Assembly (NCBI GenBank): GCA_902491345.1
Contig: CABUHI010000009.1
Span: 4,523-68,522 of the forward strand
Length of the DNA: 64,000 nt
DNA from: an uncultured Collinsella sp.
Lineage (GTDB): Bacteria; Actinomycetota; Coriobacteriia; Coriobacteriales; Coriobacteriaceae
Direction of reading: 5' to 3'
In this document: one piece after another, positions 23,567-31,530 of the stretch
How positions within the stretch are numbered: the first letter of the stretch is position 1
Layout of the letters: every line of letters begins with the position of its first letter
Program-made: the position numbers and the translations under genes
Notes under the pieces: generated by a model
Told to the model about the DNA's origin: nothing
The model's input: only the letters and a program-made list of their open reading frames with translations
The model's database searches: none

Positions 23567-24901
23567 CTATTCAGCAGTCTCCTCAAGCTCGGAAGTATCG
23601 AACTCAAAGTCATTACCGGGCAGGATAGCGTTGAGCACAATTCCCACCAGCGAGCCCACGGCAAGGCCCGAAAGCGAAATCGTCACGCCGCCCAGCTCCA
23701 GCACGATGGCACCGGCGGTACTGTAGGCAATGCCGAGCGAAAGCACGAGCACCAGAGCCGCCACCAGCACGTTGCGGTTGTTCTGGAAATCAACCTGATT
23801 CTCGATGAGGTTACGCACGCCAACGGCGCTGATCATGCCGTAGAGCACGAGTGACACACCGCCGATAACGCACGCCGGCATAGCAGCGATCACAGCAGCA
23901 AACTTGGGGCAGAACGAAAGCACGATGGCACAGCACGCGGCAATGCGAATCACGCGCGGGTCGAACACGCGCGTCAGGGCAAGCACGCCGGTGTTCTCGC
24001 CATACGTCGTATTGGCCGGAGCGCCAAAGAGCGACGCCAAGATGGTCGCCAGGCCATCGCCGAGCAGGGTACGGTGCAGACCGGGATCGGCAATGTAATT
24101 GCGTTCGCAGGTAGAGCCAATGGCGGAGATATCGCCAATGTGCTCAATCATGGTCGCAAAGGCCAGCGGCATGATGGTGATGATAGCCGTCGTGGCAAGA
24201 CCACTATCGAACTGCGGGCCAAAGAGCGCAAACACGGTGTTGTCCCACACGATGGGCAGACCGACCCACGGAGCGGCGGCAACGCCCGAAAAATCAACCT
24301 CGCCCAGCACCGCCGCGACGGCATAGCTCACCACAACGCCCAGCAAAATCGGCACGATCTTGACCATGCCGCGGCCCCAGATGTTGCAGATGACGATCAC
24401 GGCCACAGCGATAACGGCGACAAGCCAGTTGGTCTGGCAGTTGGCAATGGCAGAGCTCGCCAGGATCAGGCCGATGGAAATGACGATGGGACCGGTCACC
24501 ACCGGCGGAAAGAAGCGCATGACACGCTTGGCGCCAAATGCGCGGAACAGCGCCGCCAGCACCGGATAGAGCAGGCCGGCGCAGGCAACGCCCAGGCAAG
24601 CGTAAGGCAAAAGCTCGGCCTCGCCGTTGGGTGCAATGGCGGCATAACCCGCGATAAAGGCAAACGACGAGCCCAGAAACGCGGGCACCTTACCGCGCGA
24701 TAGAAAATGAAACAGCAGCGTGCCGATGCCGGCGAACAGAAGCGTCGCCGAAACGGAAAGGCCGGTGAGCACAGGCACGAGCACCGTGGCTCCGAACATC
24801 GCAAACATGTGTTGCAAACCCAACACAAACATGCGCGGGCGGCCGATCGACGATGCATCGTAGATGGCATCGGTGACGGCGGGCGTCGAGGATTGGGACA
24901 T
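23567..24901 (-). CDS. Uracil/xanthine NCS2 permease, 444 aa
   Basis: Nucleobase:cation symporter of the UraA branch. The early hallmark is LQHMFAMFGATVLVPVLTGL. The substrate-site region is TTYGENTGVLALTRVFD, and the mid-protein motif IEHIGDISAIGS is present. About 14 membrane segments. GAAAGGA lies 5 nt before ATG. The C-terminus is acidic. Monocistronic, convergent with the esterase gene. The UraA-like motifs favour uracil over purines, but this is inference. Confidence 0.9.
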   Translation of the reverse strand: MSQSSTPAVTDAIYDASSIGRPRMFVLGLQHMFAMFGATVLVPVLTGLSVSATLLFAGIGTLLFHFLSRGKVPAFLGSSFAFIAGYAAIAPNGEAELLPYACLGVACAGLLYPVLAALFRAFGAKRVMRFFPPVVTGPIVISIGLILASSAIANCQTNWLVAVIAVAVIVICNIWGRGMVKIVPILLGVVVSYAVAAVLGEVDFSGVAAAPWVGLPIVWDNTVFALFGPQFDSGLATTAIITIMPLAFATMIEHIGDISAIGSTCERNYIADPGLHRTLLGDGLATILASLFGAPANTTYGENTGVLALTRVFDPRVIRIAACCAIVLSFCPKFAAVIAAMPACVIGGVSLVLYGMISAVGVRNLIENQVDFQNNRNVLVAALVLVLSLGIAYSTAGAIVLELGGVTISLSGLAVGSLVGIVLNAILPGNDFEFDTSELEETAE

Positions 24902-25024
24902 GGAAGTCCTTTCATGATGGAAGGGCGATCAGGCATATCGGATAACCTGCCCGAACGATACGATCCGAACCATTGTACGTGATTCGCCATGTCTCGCACG
25001 CGCCGTCACCTGCAAACGGTAGCG

Positions 25025-26158
25025 TTACTTCCAAACGCGCTCGACAATGCGCTTGACCAGCGCGATCTTTGCCCACTGTTCGTCCTCGGTCAGTTTGTTG
25101 CCAATCTCGCAGCTGGCAAAGCCGCACTGGGGCGACAGGTACAGGTTCTCGAGCGGCACATACTTTGCGGCCTCTTGGATACGTTCGACGATAACGTCCT
25201 CGTCCTCAAGCTCAGCCGCCTTTGTAGTGACCAGTCCCAGCACCACCTTCTTGCCGGGGGCGACATACTTGAGCGGCTCAAAGCCACCGGCGCGCGGCGT
25301 ATCGAACTCAAGGTAGAACGCGTCGACATCCTCGTGCGCAAACAGGTACGGTGCAATGGGATCGTAACCACCCTCGAAGGCATACGTGGAGTGATAGTTG
25401 CCGCGGCACACATGCGTGTTGATAACCAGATCGTCGGGCTTGCCCGCGATGGCAGCATTGTTGAGCGCCACGCCCAGCTCGCTCACCTTTTGCAGGTCAA
25501 CCGGGCTCATGCCAGTCTTGGACACAAAGTCCGTATCGCAATAGATGCCCCAGGTGCAATCATCAAATTGGATGTTGCGGCAGCCCGCGGCATACAGGTC
25601 GGCGATCACCGTGCGATAAGCGGCTGCAATGGCGTCGGCAAGTTCCTCATCGGTCTTGTAGACGGCGCGCAGACTCTCCTGCTGTCCATCGCAGCGGTCG
25701 AGCGTAACCTCCGAGAACGTCTGGATCGGCGCCGGAATGGTTTGGCGCGCGACCTGGCCCTCCCCCTCAAGCGCCTTGACAAACTTAAAATGCTCGACGA
25801 ACGGGTGGTTCTCGCCGCTAATGGGACCGGTAACCACGGCGGTGTCGGCCGTCGTCTCCTCGTCATGGAACATATAACCCGTGCGTGAGGTGCGGCGCTC
25901 AATGCCGTTAAGGCCCCACATAAAATCGAGGTGCCAGTAGCTGCGGCGGAACTCGCCATCGGTGATCACCTGCAGGCCGGCGGCCTTCTGCTTGGCCACT
26001 AAGTCGCGGATGGCCTCGTCCTCGACGGCCTTAAGGCCGGAAGCGTCGAGTTTACCCGCGACATAGGCGGCACGGGCATCCTTTACAGCCTGCGGACGAA
26101 GAAAACTGCCGACGATATCGGCACGAAACGGCGCGTTCGGTTGAATCGAAGTGCTCAT
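25025..26158 (-). CDS. MetE C-terminal-like methyltransferase (YxjG/YxjH type), 377 aa
   Basis: Cobalamin-independent methionine synthase homologue containing only the catalytic C-terminal barrel. Zinc ligands are visible: His and Cys in INTHVCRGN, Glu in YLEFDTPR, Cys in LSPQCGFAS. Such short forms transfer methyl groups to homocysteine or related thiols from varied donors. The start ATG has AAGGGAG 6 nt upstream. A LysR gene lies directly upstream on the same strand, and a palindrome at 26245-26267 sits in the gap, suggesting control by that regulator. Confidence 0.9.
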   Translation of the reverse strand: MSTSIQPNAPFRADIVGSFLRPQAVKDARAAYVAGKLDASGLKAVEDEAIRDLVAKQKAAGLQVITDGEFRRSYWHLDFMWGLNGIERRTSRTGYMFHDEETTADTAVVTGPISGENHPFVEHFKFVKALEGEGQVARQTIPAPIQTFSEVTLDRCDGQQESLRAVYKTDEELADAIAAAYRTVIADLYAAGCRNIQFDDCTWGIYCDTDFVSKTGMSPVDLQKVSELGVALNNAAIAGKPDDLVINTHVCRGNYHSTYAFEGGYDPIAPYLFAHEDVDAFYLEFDTPRAGGFEPLKYVAPGKKVVLGLVTTKAAELEDEDVIVERIQEAAKYVPLENLYLSPQCGFASCEIGNKLTEDEQWAKIALVKRIVERVWK

Positions 26159-26244
26159 AGATATCTCCCTTTGCATTGGTTGCTTTACTGGGACAGAGTA
26201 TGAGCGCTCATATGGTCATCGTAAAATATACGTTTATAACAGTT

Positions 26245-26267
26245 TGATATAGATGCTTCCTATATCA
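26245..26267 (-). promoter_or_regulatory. Palindrome, likely LysR operator for the MetE-like gene
   Basis: TGATATAG-ATGCTTC-CTATATCA is a perfect 8-bp inverted repeat, 87 bp before the methyltransferase ATG and 47 bp after the LysR stop. Confidence 0.6.
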
Positions 26268-26313
26268 GTCTGGACTGTCATAAAGAGACTTGAACCGGGC
26301 GGAGCACAGCAGC

Positions 26314-27210
26314 CTAGATATGCTGACGAATCGCGTCGATATAGGCCCGACCGTAGCGCGTGAGCGTCGTGTTCTTGCGCGTGATGATGCCAATCTCCAT
26401 GTACTCGTCCACGTCGAGCGGAATCGAGATAATGCCGGGGCCGTTGAGCTCGTGGCTGATCACGCCCGAGCATACCGTGTAGCCGTTGAGGCCCATGGCC
26501 AAATTGAACAACGTCGCACGGTCGCGCACGCGGATATTTTTGCGACGCTCGAACGTCGAGGTCAGCTCCTCGGAATAGTAAAACGAGTTGTAGCTGCCCT
26601 GCTCGTAGGACAGGAACGGGTAGTCTTCCAGATCCTCGAGCGTCACGCTGGAGCGGCCCGCCAGCGGATGGTCGGCGCAGACGAAGACATGCGGCGTGGC
26701 GCAGAAGAGCCCTTCGAACACGAGCTCGTTGGCGGCAAGCATGCGCTCGATGACCTCGCGATTGTGCTCCGACAGATACAGGATGCCGAGTTCGCTTTTC
26801 ATATGCGCGACATCCTCGATAATTTCGTGGGTCTGCTCCTCGCGAAGGGTAAAGTCGTAGCGCGCGGCATCGAACTCGCGGATCACATCGACAAACGCAT
26901 TAACGGCAAAGGAATAATGCTGGCAGCTCACACTAAAGTGCGGCACCTGCTCGGACGTGCCTTTGTACTTGCCCTCGAGCAGGTCGGCCTGGTCGAGCAC
27001 CTGGCGCGCGTAGCCCAAGAAGGTCTCGCCTTCCTCGGACACAATGACGCCCTTGTTGGTGCGCTCAAAGATATGCACACCCATCTCGTTTTCGAGATCG
27101 CGAATCGACGCGGTAATCGAGGGCTGCGACACAAAGAGCCGGCGCGAGGCCTCGGTGATGCTACCGCATTCGGCAACCTTAACAACATATCTGAGCTGCT
27201 GAAGCTTCAT
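26314..27210 (-). CDS. LysR-family regulator, 298 aa
   Basis: N-terminal helix-turn-helix (GSITEASRRLFVSQPSITASI) and effector domain (ELGILYLSEHNREVIE). Similar in style to regulators of sulfur and methionine genes such as CysB/MetR, though that is only a resemblance. The ATG at 27210 has GAGAAGG just upstream; a 69-residue longer frame has no support. Probable target: the MetE-like gene downstream. The upstream HAD gene is 10 bp away, so the two may share a transcript. Confidence 0.88.
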   Translation of the reverse strand: MKLQQLRYVVKVAECGSITEASRRLFVSQPSITASIRDLENEMGVHIFERTNKGVIVSEEGETFLGYARQVLDQADLLEGKYKGTSEQVPHFSVSCQHYSFAVNAFVDVIREFDAARYDFTLREEQTHEIIEDVAHMKSELGILYLSEHNREVIERMLAANELVFEGLFCATPHVFVCADHPLAGRSSVTLEDLEDYPFLSYEQGSYNSFYYSEELTSTFERRKNIRVRDRATLFNLAMGLNGYTVCSGVISHELNGPGIISIPLDVDEYMEIGIITRKNTTLTRYGRAYIDAIRQHI

Positions 27211-27220
27211 AGCCTTCTCC

Positions 27221-28129
27221 CTAGACGTTCGTGACGCCAAAACCTGCCGCGTCCATTTGACGCATAAACGACGGCATCTCCCCCGTCGCGGCGCAGGCGG
27301 CAATCTGATGCAGAGCCCCGGCAACCGCATCATCTGCCGCAGCGCCAATATGCCAGCGTGCGGCAGCCGTGACGGCCTCGTTGGCATTGGCGACTGCAAC
27401 GGAGTTAGGAACGGCATCGATCATGGGCAAATCGTTATCAGAATCGCCGAATACGGCCACCTCGTCGGGCGTCAGGCCCAAAGCGCGCGCCAGCTCCAGC
27501 GCAGCGCAGCCCTTGTCCCAACCAGCCGGAAGGATGTCGAACAGGCGCACTCGGTTGTTGGGAAACACGAGCGAGAGCTCCGGCACCTCAGCGGCAACAC
27601 ACTCGCGCAGCTCGGCGAGCTCCTCGCGCGAACGGGCACTCCAGATATTCGCCTTGTATACCGGGGCATCGTCAACGACAGGACGACAGGGAGCCTCTTC
27701 GCCCTTGAGCCACGCGTTGCCGCCTGACTTCATGGCGCGACGCACACGCTCGGGATCGCTTGTCACGCAATAGGCATCGTTATTCCAAAAGTCATCACCC
27801 AGACGGTAGACCTTCAAATACGTATCGTCGGTCTCCTGTTCAAAATAATCGGCTAAGCGCATAAGGACATCGTTATCGATTGCGCGCGAAGCGACTACTT
27901 CGCCGTCGACAAACATCACCTGGCCGTTACAGAACGCACCAGTCGAAAAACACCCGGAACGGTTTTTGAACATCCAGCCCATCGCGGACGGCTGACGACC
28001 CGAAACCGGCCCAAAGTGCAGACCCGCCGCCTGCATGGCATGAATACCCTCAATGGCGTAGTCGCTGGCACCGTCATGCCCGGCTGGAATCAGTGTATCG
28101 TCCATATCGGTCAGCACAAGTTTGATCAT
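27221..28129 (-). CDS. HAD-superfamily (Cof-type) phosphatase, 302 aa
   Basis: Motif I is DMDDTLI (nucleophile Asp and acid/base Asp), motif II region GPVSGRQ, the Lys before the cap return is in PAGWDKGCA, and motif IV is GDSDNDLPMI. The large cap domain makes it HAD class IIB. Such enzymes dephosphorylate sugar phosphates or cofactors such as PLP. GAGGGGA lies 5 nt before ATG. It probably forms a transcript with the LysR gene 10 bp downstream. Substrate unknown. Confidence 0.88.
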   Translation of the reverse strand: MIKLVLTDMDDTLIPAGHDGASDYAIEGIHAMQAAGLHFGPVSGRQPSAMGWMFKNRSGCFSTGAFCNGQVMFVDGEVVASRAIDNDVLMRLADYFEQETDDTYLKVYRLGDDFWNNDAYCVTSDPERVRRAMKSGGNAWLKGEEAPCRPVVDDAPVYKANIWSARSREELAELRECVAAEVPELSLVFPNNRVRLFDILPAGWDKGCAALELARALGLTPDEVAVFGDSDNDLPMIDAVPNSVAVANANEAVTAAARWHIGAAADDAVAGALHQIAACAATGEMPSFMRQMDAAGFGVTNV

Positions 28130-28169
28130 AAGGTCCCCTCGGTCATTCTTAATCCCATCTATTGTACCG

Positions 28170-28271
28170 ACCTGCCAAAAAGGGACAGGTTTATTTCGGC
28201 AGGTTTCATCTGGGAAAACGCAAAGTCCCAGTTGTTACCTGCCAAAATAAACCTGTCCCTTTTTGGCAGGT
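28170..28271. repeat. Inverted pair of a 35-bp hairpin repeat
   Basis: The 35-bp unit ACCTGCCA...TGGCAGGT appears at 28170-28204 in one orientation and at 28237-28271 in the other, with CTGGGA/TCCCAG in between. The whole 102 nt can fold into one long hairpin. A third copy is at 55470-55504. Confidence 0.75.
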
Positions 28272-28298
28272 GCGCTAGTATAGGGAACAACAGATTCG

Positions 28299-28390
28299 AT
28301 GCGGGAGTGCCGGCGGTGCAAACCACAAGGCTGAGAGGGCAATGGGCCCAATCCTTTGAACCTGTCAGTTAATGCTGGCGTAGGGAGCAT
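28299..28390 (+). ncRNA. TPP riboswitch (THI element)
   Basis: All conserved blocks are in order: CGGGAGTGC, CTGAGAGGGC, CCTTTGAACCTG and GTTAATGCTGGCGTAGGGA. P1 is closed by ATGC/GCAT. It precedes thiM with an intrinsic terminator between, so thiamine pyrophosphate should cause premature termination. Confidence 0.95.
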
Positions 28391-28402
28391 GCCGCCTTTA
28401 CA

Positions 28403-28433
28403 GGGGCGCTGTCTATGCACAGCGCCCCTTTTC
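28403..28433 (+). terminator. Riboswitch-controlled terminator
   Basis: GGGGCGCTGT-CTATGC-ACAGCGCCCC followed by TTTTCT, 13 nt after the TPP aptamer: the expression platform of the riboswitch. Confidence 0.85.
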
Positions 28434-28454
28434 TATGCCAAGGAGGCATGTGCA

Positions 28455-29294
28455 GTGATTGATTCGGAACAGCTTAAGCAAAATGTGGTCAAAGCCGTGG
28501 AGGAGATTCGTGCCACCAATCCGATGGCCGGCTCCATCACCAACACGGTGACGATCGACTTTGTCGCCAACGCGCAGCTCGCCGTGGGCGGTTCGGCCGC
28601 CATGGTCTATCTGCCCGACGAGGGCGAGGCACTCGTTGCCGGCGGCGGCGCCATCTACCTCAATATGGGCACGCTCTTCCCCATTTACGAGCAAACGATT
28701 CCCCGCGCGGCCAAGGCGGCACACGACGCCGGTAAGCCCTGGGTGCTCGATCCGGTGGGCCTGGGTATCGGTAGCCTGCGCACCCAGCTGGTCAACGAGC
28801 TCAAGCAGTACAAGCCCGCCATCGTGCGCGGCAACGCCTCCGAGATTATCGCGCTCGCCGGCCTGTGGGGTCTTGAGGGCGAGGCGGCCGATCTGAGCCG
28901 CGTGCGCGGTGTCGATACCACCGACACGGTCGACGCCGCCCGTGGTGCCGCCGTGGCGCTCGCCCACTACACCGGCGGCGCCGTAGTGGTCTCGGGCGAA
29001 GTCGACCTGATTACCGACGGCACGACCGTGGCCAAGTCCCACGGCGGCAGCCCGCTCATGTCCAAGATCACCGGCTGCGGTTGCTCGCAGGGCGGCGTGC
29101 TGGCCGTGTACGCCTGTGCCACCGACCCGTTTACGGCAGCCATCTGCGGCACCGCGGCATACAACGTTGCCGGCACACGTGCCGCCGCTGTCGCCGATGC
29201 CCCGGCAAGCTTTAAGGTCGCCTTTATCGATGAGCTCTACCGCGCGACCGCCCAGGATATCGCCAACAACCAGCTCGAGCTCGAGGAGGCGTAA
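28455..29294 (+). CDS. thiM: Hydroxyethylthiazole kinase ThiM
   Basis: Phosphorylates 4-methyl-5-(2-hydroxyethyl)thiazole for thiamine salvage. Motifs: ITNTVTIDFVANAQLAVGGSA at the N-terminus, LDPVGLG, RGNASEI, and the active-site Cys in KITGCGCSQGG. At 279 aa it is of normal length. The start is GTG with AGGAGG 8 nt upstream. First gene of the thiM-ykoF-like-thiE operon under the TPP riboswitch. Confidence 0.95.
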   Translation: MIDSEQLKQNVVKAVEEIRATNPMAGSITNTVTIDFVANAQLAVGGSAAMVYLPDEGEALVAGGGAIYLNMGTLFPIYEQTIPRAAKAAHDAGKPWVLDPVGLGIGSLRTQLVNELKQYKPAIVRGNASEIIALAGLWGLEGEAADLSRVRGVDTTDTVDAARGAAVALAHYTGGAVVVSGEVDLITDGTTVAKSHGGSPLMSKITGCGCSQGGVLAVYACATDPFTAAICGTAAYNVAGTRAAAVADAPASFKVAFIDELYRATAQDIANNQLELEEA

Positions 29295-29297
29295 GCT

Positions 29298-29639
29298 ATG
29301 TCCGAGCCCGTAGCCAATACCGACATGAACACGCTTGTCGCCGTGGCCATCGCCCCGTGCGGTACGGGCGACGAGTTGTCCGCCGAGGTCGCCGAGGTCG
29401 TACGTGTCATTCGCGAGAGCGGCCTTCCCAACCGCACCACCTCGATGTTCACCGAAATCGAGGGCGACTGGGACGAGGTCATGCAGGTCGTGCGCGACGC
29501 AACCTTTGTGTTGGCGAGCAAGGGAATCCGCACCGAAGTCGTGCTCAAAGCCGATATTCGGCCCGGATTTACCGACACCATGACCGGCAAACTCGAGCGC
29601 ATGGAAGCACAGATCAAGAAACAGGAGGAAGCACAATGA
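29298..29639 (+). CDS. Thiamine-binding YkoF/MTH1187-like protein, 113 aa
   Basis: Matches the MTH1187/YkoF family of small ferredoxin-like-fold proteins that bind thiamine or its hydroxymethylpyrimidine precursor. Landmarks are VAVAIAPCGTGDELS and TTSMFTEIEGDWDEVMQVV. Starts 3 bp after thiM with GGAGGCG before ATG, and its stop codon overlaps the thiE start (ATGA). Tight coupling in a TPP-controlled operon fits a role in thiamine or precursor handling. Confidence 0.85.
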   Translation: MSEPVANTDMNTLVAVAIAPCGTGDELSAEVAEVVRVIRESGLPNRTTSMFTEIEGDWDEVMQVVRDATFVLASKGIRTEVVLKADIRPGFTDTMTGKLERMEAQIKKQEEAQ

Positions 29640-30331
29640 GCATCCGCGACAACCTTGATATCTCGGCCTATCTGGTGCTCGGCCCCGAAAACACGCTGGG
29701 ACGCCCCGTGGGCGATGTGGTGGCCCAGGCACTCGACGCCGGCTTTACCTGCATCCAGGTGCGCTCCAAGGTGGCAAGCGCCCGCGAGATCATTGCGCTG
29801 ACCGGCGACGCCGCACAGGCAATCGCACAGGCCGGCAAGACCGGTCAGGTCGCCCTGCTGATCGACGACCGTCTGGACTGTGTGCTTGCCGCGCGCGAGC
29901 AGGGTATTGCCGTCGACGGCGTGCACGTGGGCCAAAGCGATATTCCCGTCGAGGTCTGTCGCAAGCTGCTGGGCCCCGACGCCATCGTGGGCCTTTCGGC
30001 CCGTTGCGAGGAGATGCTCGAGTACGTCAAGACCGCCGACATGAGCCTGGTCGACTACCTGGGCATCGGCCCACTCCACGAGACCGAGACCAAGCGTGAC
30101 TGCGGACGCGCGGCCGACGGCTCCATCATCACCAAGAGCTTTGAGGACCTGGCCGCACTCCACGCGGCAAGCCCCGTACCCATCGTGGTGGGCGGCGGCG
30201 TCAAGACGGCCGACCTGCCACAGCTCAAGGCCACCGGCGTCGATGGCTTCTTTGTGGTGAGCGCCGTCTGCAGCGCTGATGACCCCTACGCCGCCGCCAA
30301 GGAGCTCGTCGACACCTGGCAGCAGGCGTGA
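29636..30331 (+). CDS. thiE: Thiamine phosphate synthase ThiE
   Basis: Joins hydroxymethylpyrimidine diphosphate and thiazole phosphate to thiamine phosphate. TIM-barrel enzyme of 231 aa with IQVRSK, LLIDDRLD, VHVGQSD, DYLGIGPLHETETK and the phosphate loop IVVGGGVKT. Its ATG overlaps the stop of the preceding gene, with CAGGAGG upstream. Last gene of the operon. A thiD gene, needed to make the pyrimidine diphosphate, is not in the window. Confidence 0.95.
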   Translation: MSIRDNLDISAYLVLGPENTLGRPVGDVVAQALDAGFTCIQVRSKVASAREIIALTGDAAQAIAQAGKTGQVALLIDDRLDCVLAAREQGIAVDGVHVGQSDIPVEVCRKLLGPDAIVGLSARCEEMLEYVKTADMSLVDYLGIGPLHETETKRDCGRAADGSIITKSFEDLAALHAASPVPIVVGGGVKTADLPQLKATGVDGFFVVSAVCSADDPYAAAKELVDTWQQA

Positions 30332-30375
30332 GTCTAGGCCGAGCAGCTGATCCACAGCCTCATATCTTCAGCAAT

Positions 30376-30419
30376 GGAAAGCGCATCCCAGTCCCCCTCC
30401 ATTCCGGGATGCGCTTTCC
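30376..30419. terminator. Hairpin between thiE and the patatin gene
   Basis: GGAAAGCGCATCCC and its complement around a 16-nt loop, between convergent genes. No U-run on either side. Confidence 0.5.
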
Positions 30420-30430
30420 GCATGCGACCC

Positions 30431-31300
30431 TTACCCCGCCAGATACGCTTCCAACGCCGGCAAAGTCGTCTCCGCATCGTGGCGGCCGATCTGATAGATG
30501 CGCTCGAGCTCATCCGGTTCACGGCACAGCGACGGTACCTTCACCGATTCGCTCGGCCGCACCACAAAGATCTCGCCGGCAGCCTCGCGACGTGCCAGGT
30601 CATCGAGCGTGGCATTGTAGACCTCATGCCGATGCTCAAGCGCTGCGACAAACTCCGGATAGTGACGGAACACGCGACGCAGCATGGGCATCACGCTGTT
30701 GGGCTGCTTCACAAAGCCCGCCGGCTGCGTGAGTACCACGATATTGCGGTCATACCCCTGCGCAAACAGCCAAGCGCTGGGAATGGAATCGGCCACGCCG
30801 CCATCCAGGTACTTGCGGCCCTCAATGGCGACAGGACGCGTCGCCACGGGAATTGCCGACGACGCCCGGATCCACTCGATATCGCGCTCATCGCCATAGG
30901 GCAGGTCGTGATAGACGGCCTTGCCCGTCTCGATATCGGTACACACGCACGTAAATCGCATGGGGCAGGCGCGATATGCTTCCAGGTCGATGGGATCGCG
31001 CTCGATAGGCACCTCGTGATAGGCAAAATCGGCATTGAACATGTCGCCAGTTCGCAACCAGCTTGCTACACCCGCATAGCGCTTATCGGCGCAATAGGCC
31101 TTGTTGTAGCGAATGGCGCGGCCGATCTGGCGCGATTTAAAGTTGTAGCCAAACGCCGCGCCCGCCGAGACACCCACCATATGGTCGCAGGTCAAACCGT
31201 GCTCCATCCAAACGTCGAGCACGCCCGCCGTATACATACCGCGGTAGCCGCCTCCCTCGAGTGCCAGCCCCACCGTGCGCGTCATATTTGGCTGTGTCAT
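30431..31300 (-). CDS. Patatin-like phospholipase, 289 aa
   Basis: Serine acyl hydrolase with a Ser-Asp dyad: oxyanion-hole motif GGGYRG, nucleophile GVSAGA, and DGG (KYLDGGVAD). Bacterial single-domain patatins of this size (YjjU-like) act on lipids in the cytoplasm or at the membrane. The ATG has GGAGATGG upstream. Stands alone, convergent with thiE. Confidence 0.9.
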   Translation of the reverse strand: MTQPNMTRTVGLALEGGGYRGMYTAGVLDVWMEHGLTCDHMVGVSAGAAFGYNFKSRQIGRAIRYNKAYCADKRYAGVASWLRTGDMFNADFAYHEVPIERDPIDLEAYRACPMRFTCVCTDIETGKAVYHDLPYGDERDIEWIRASSAIPVATRPVAIEGRKYLDGGVADSIPSAWLFAQGYDRNIVVLTQPAGFVKQPNSVMPMLRRVFRHYPEFVAALEHRHEVYNATLDDLARREAAGEIFVVRPSESVKVPSLCREPDELERIYQIGRHDAETTLPALEAYLAG

Positions 31301-31411
31301 GCGACCATCTCCGTCCCCGCAAATTTAAACGGGACAAGTATACCCGTCAACATATACCGCCCCAGTCGCATTTTTCATGCGCACCCAGGCGCTGCCGTTT
31401 GGTAAATAAAA

Positions 31412-31427
31412 AACGCCTCGCGGCGTT
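31412..31427 (-). terminator. Minus-strand hairpin with U-run
   Basis: On the minus strand AACGCC-GCGA-GGCGTT is followed by TTTTTATTT. No minus-strand gene ends here, so it may stop antisense transcription coming from the cyclic-di-GMP gene region. Confidence 0.45.
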
Positions 31428-31451
31428 GCCATCCCATTGCGCACCTATAAT
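31423..31451 (+). promoter_or_regulatory. Promoter of the first cyclic-di-GMP gene
   Basis: A perfect TATAAT lies at 31446-31451 with a weak -35 (GCGTTG) 17 nt upstream, about 80 bp before the gene start. Confidence 0.5.
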
Positions 31452-31530
31452 GATGTTTATGCTATTCAGTACTTTTCGACAACAAACAGCAGCTGGCAAA
31501 TAAGATCAGCAATGCAGCGAGGCGGGGGGC

